From the NCBI GenBank assembly GCA_020848665.1, contig JADLHR010000035.1, forward strand, positions 1-6,696: DNA of 6,696 nucleotides, read 5' to 3'. The notes beneath the pieces are model-generated. The model was not told the origin of the DNA. It made no database searches and was given only the letters and a program-made list of their open reading frames with translations. The stretch is from Anaerolineae bacterium. GTDB taxonomy: Bacteria > Chloroflexota > Anaerolineae > Aggregatilineales > Aggregatilineaceae. This document shows, in pieces, positions 6,561 through 6,696 of the stretch; position 1 is the stretch's first letter; every line of letters starts with the position of its first letter. The translations under genes and the position numbers were made by a program.

Positions 6561-6696
6561 ATTTGTCGCGGCTTACGCGTAGCCCCTGAACGTGAACGTG
6601 AACCTGACCCACCGGAACGCCAATACTCTGCTCGACAGTGTAGCGCACCGCGTTGATCAGGCTGTTGGCAACCGACGCGATGCGCGTGCCATACTC
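6559..6696 (-). CDS. Asp23/Gls24 family protein, C-terminal part, cut by window edge
   Basis: Only the last 45 codons are visible, ending with TAA at 6561-6559. They encode a helix-like stretch (EYGTRIASVANSLINAVRY) followed by SIGVPVGQVHVHVQGLRV and a short basic tail. The pattern of a helix, a G-(hydrophobic)-x-V-x-x-V-x-V-x-V strand and then QG is the characteristic end of Asp23/Gls24 (YloU-like) proteins. These are small alkaline-shock or envelope-associated proteins of poorly defined biochemical role, about 110-150 aa long. Position supports the call: yloU directly precedes yloV (fakA) in Bacillus, and the same order is seen here with a 15-nt gap. The N-terminus, start and any promoter lie beyond the right edge. 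Confidence 0.85.
   Translation of the reverse strand, partial: EYGTRIASVANSLINAVRYTVEQSIGVPVGQVHVHVQGLRVSRDK

Overview
The window is GC-rich, densely packed bacterial DNA. Every supported gene lies on the minus strand, so the biological reading order runs from the right edge to the left edge. The gene order is an Asp23/Gls24-family protein, a FakA/YloV-type fatty acid kinase, two DegV-family proteins, RecG helicase and CoaD. The asp23-fakA start and the nearby recG recall the yloU-yloV-(sdaAB-sdaAA)-recG neighbourhood of Bacillus. GC content, protein style, the N-terminally extended RecG and the CoaD sequence suggest a member of the Chloroflexota (Anaerolineae-like). That placement is inference from memory of the families and no search was run.

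Layout in transcription order. 6696-6559: last 45 codons of an Asp23/Gls24 protein. 6543-4855: complete FakA-like protein (562 aa) with a DhaL/DAK2 kinase domain, a middle domain and a DegV-like C-terminal domain. 4789-3917: a divergent DegV protein (290 aa, GTG start). 3917-3060: a more canonical DegV protein (285 aa), whose start overlaps the preceding stop as TAATG. 2996-312: RecG (894 aa) with an unusual N-terminal extension of about 200 residues. 278-1: first 92 codons of CoaD (GTG start), running off the left edge. Gaps are 15, 65, -1, 63 and 33 nt, so one operon is plausible. No clear terminator or strong promoter was found inside it, and no gene-free stretch exceeds 65 nt.

How the genes could work together: FakA proteins phosphorylate fatty acids held by DegV/FakB lipid-binding proteins, giving acyl-phosphate for phospholipid synthesis. 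A kinase with two different DegV partners beside it is therefore a plausible complete fatty-acid activation module. CoaD, the penultimate step of CoA synthesis, fits the lipid/acyl theme, while RecG (fork and recombination-intermediate remodelling) is a long-standing neighbour without an obvious functional link. The most notable points are that the first DegV protein has lost nearly all residues expected to hold a fatty-acid carboxylate, that the FakA middle domain carries Asp where a zinc-ligand Cys is expected, and that RecG has a long Pro-rich/acidic/basic linker. Otherwise this is an ordinary core-genome region. I see no mobile element, CRISPR, RNA gene or defence system.
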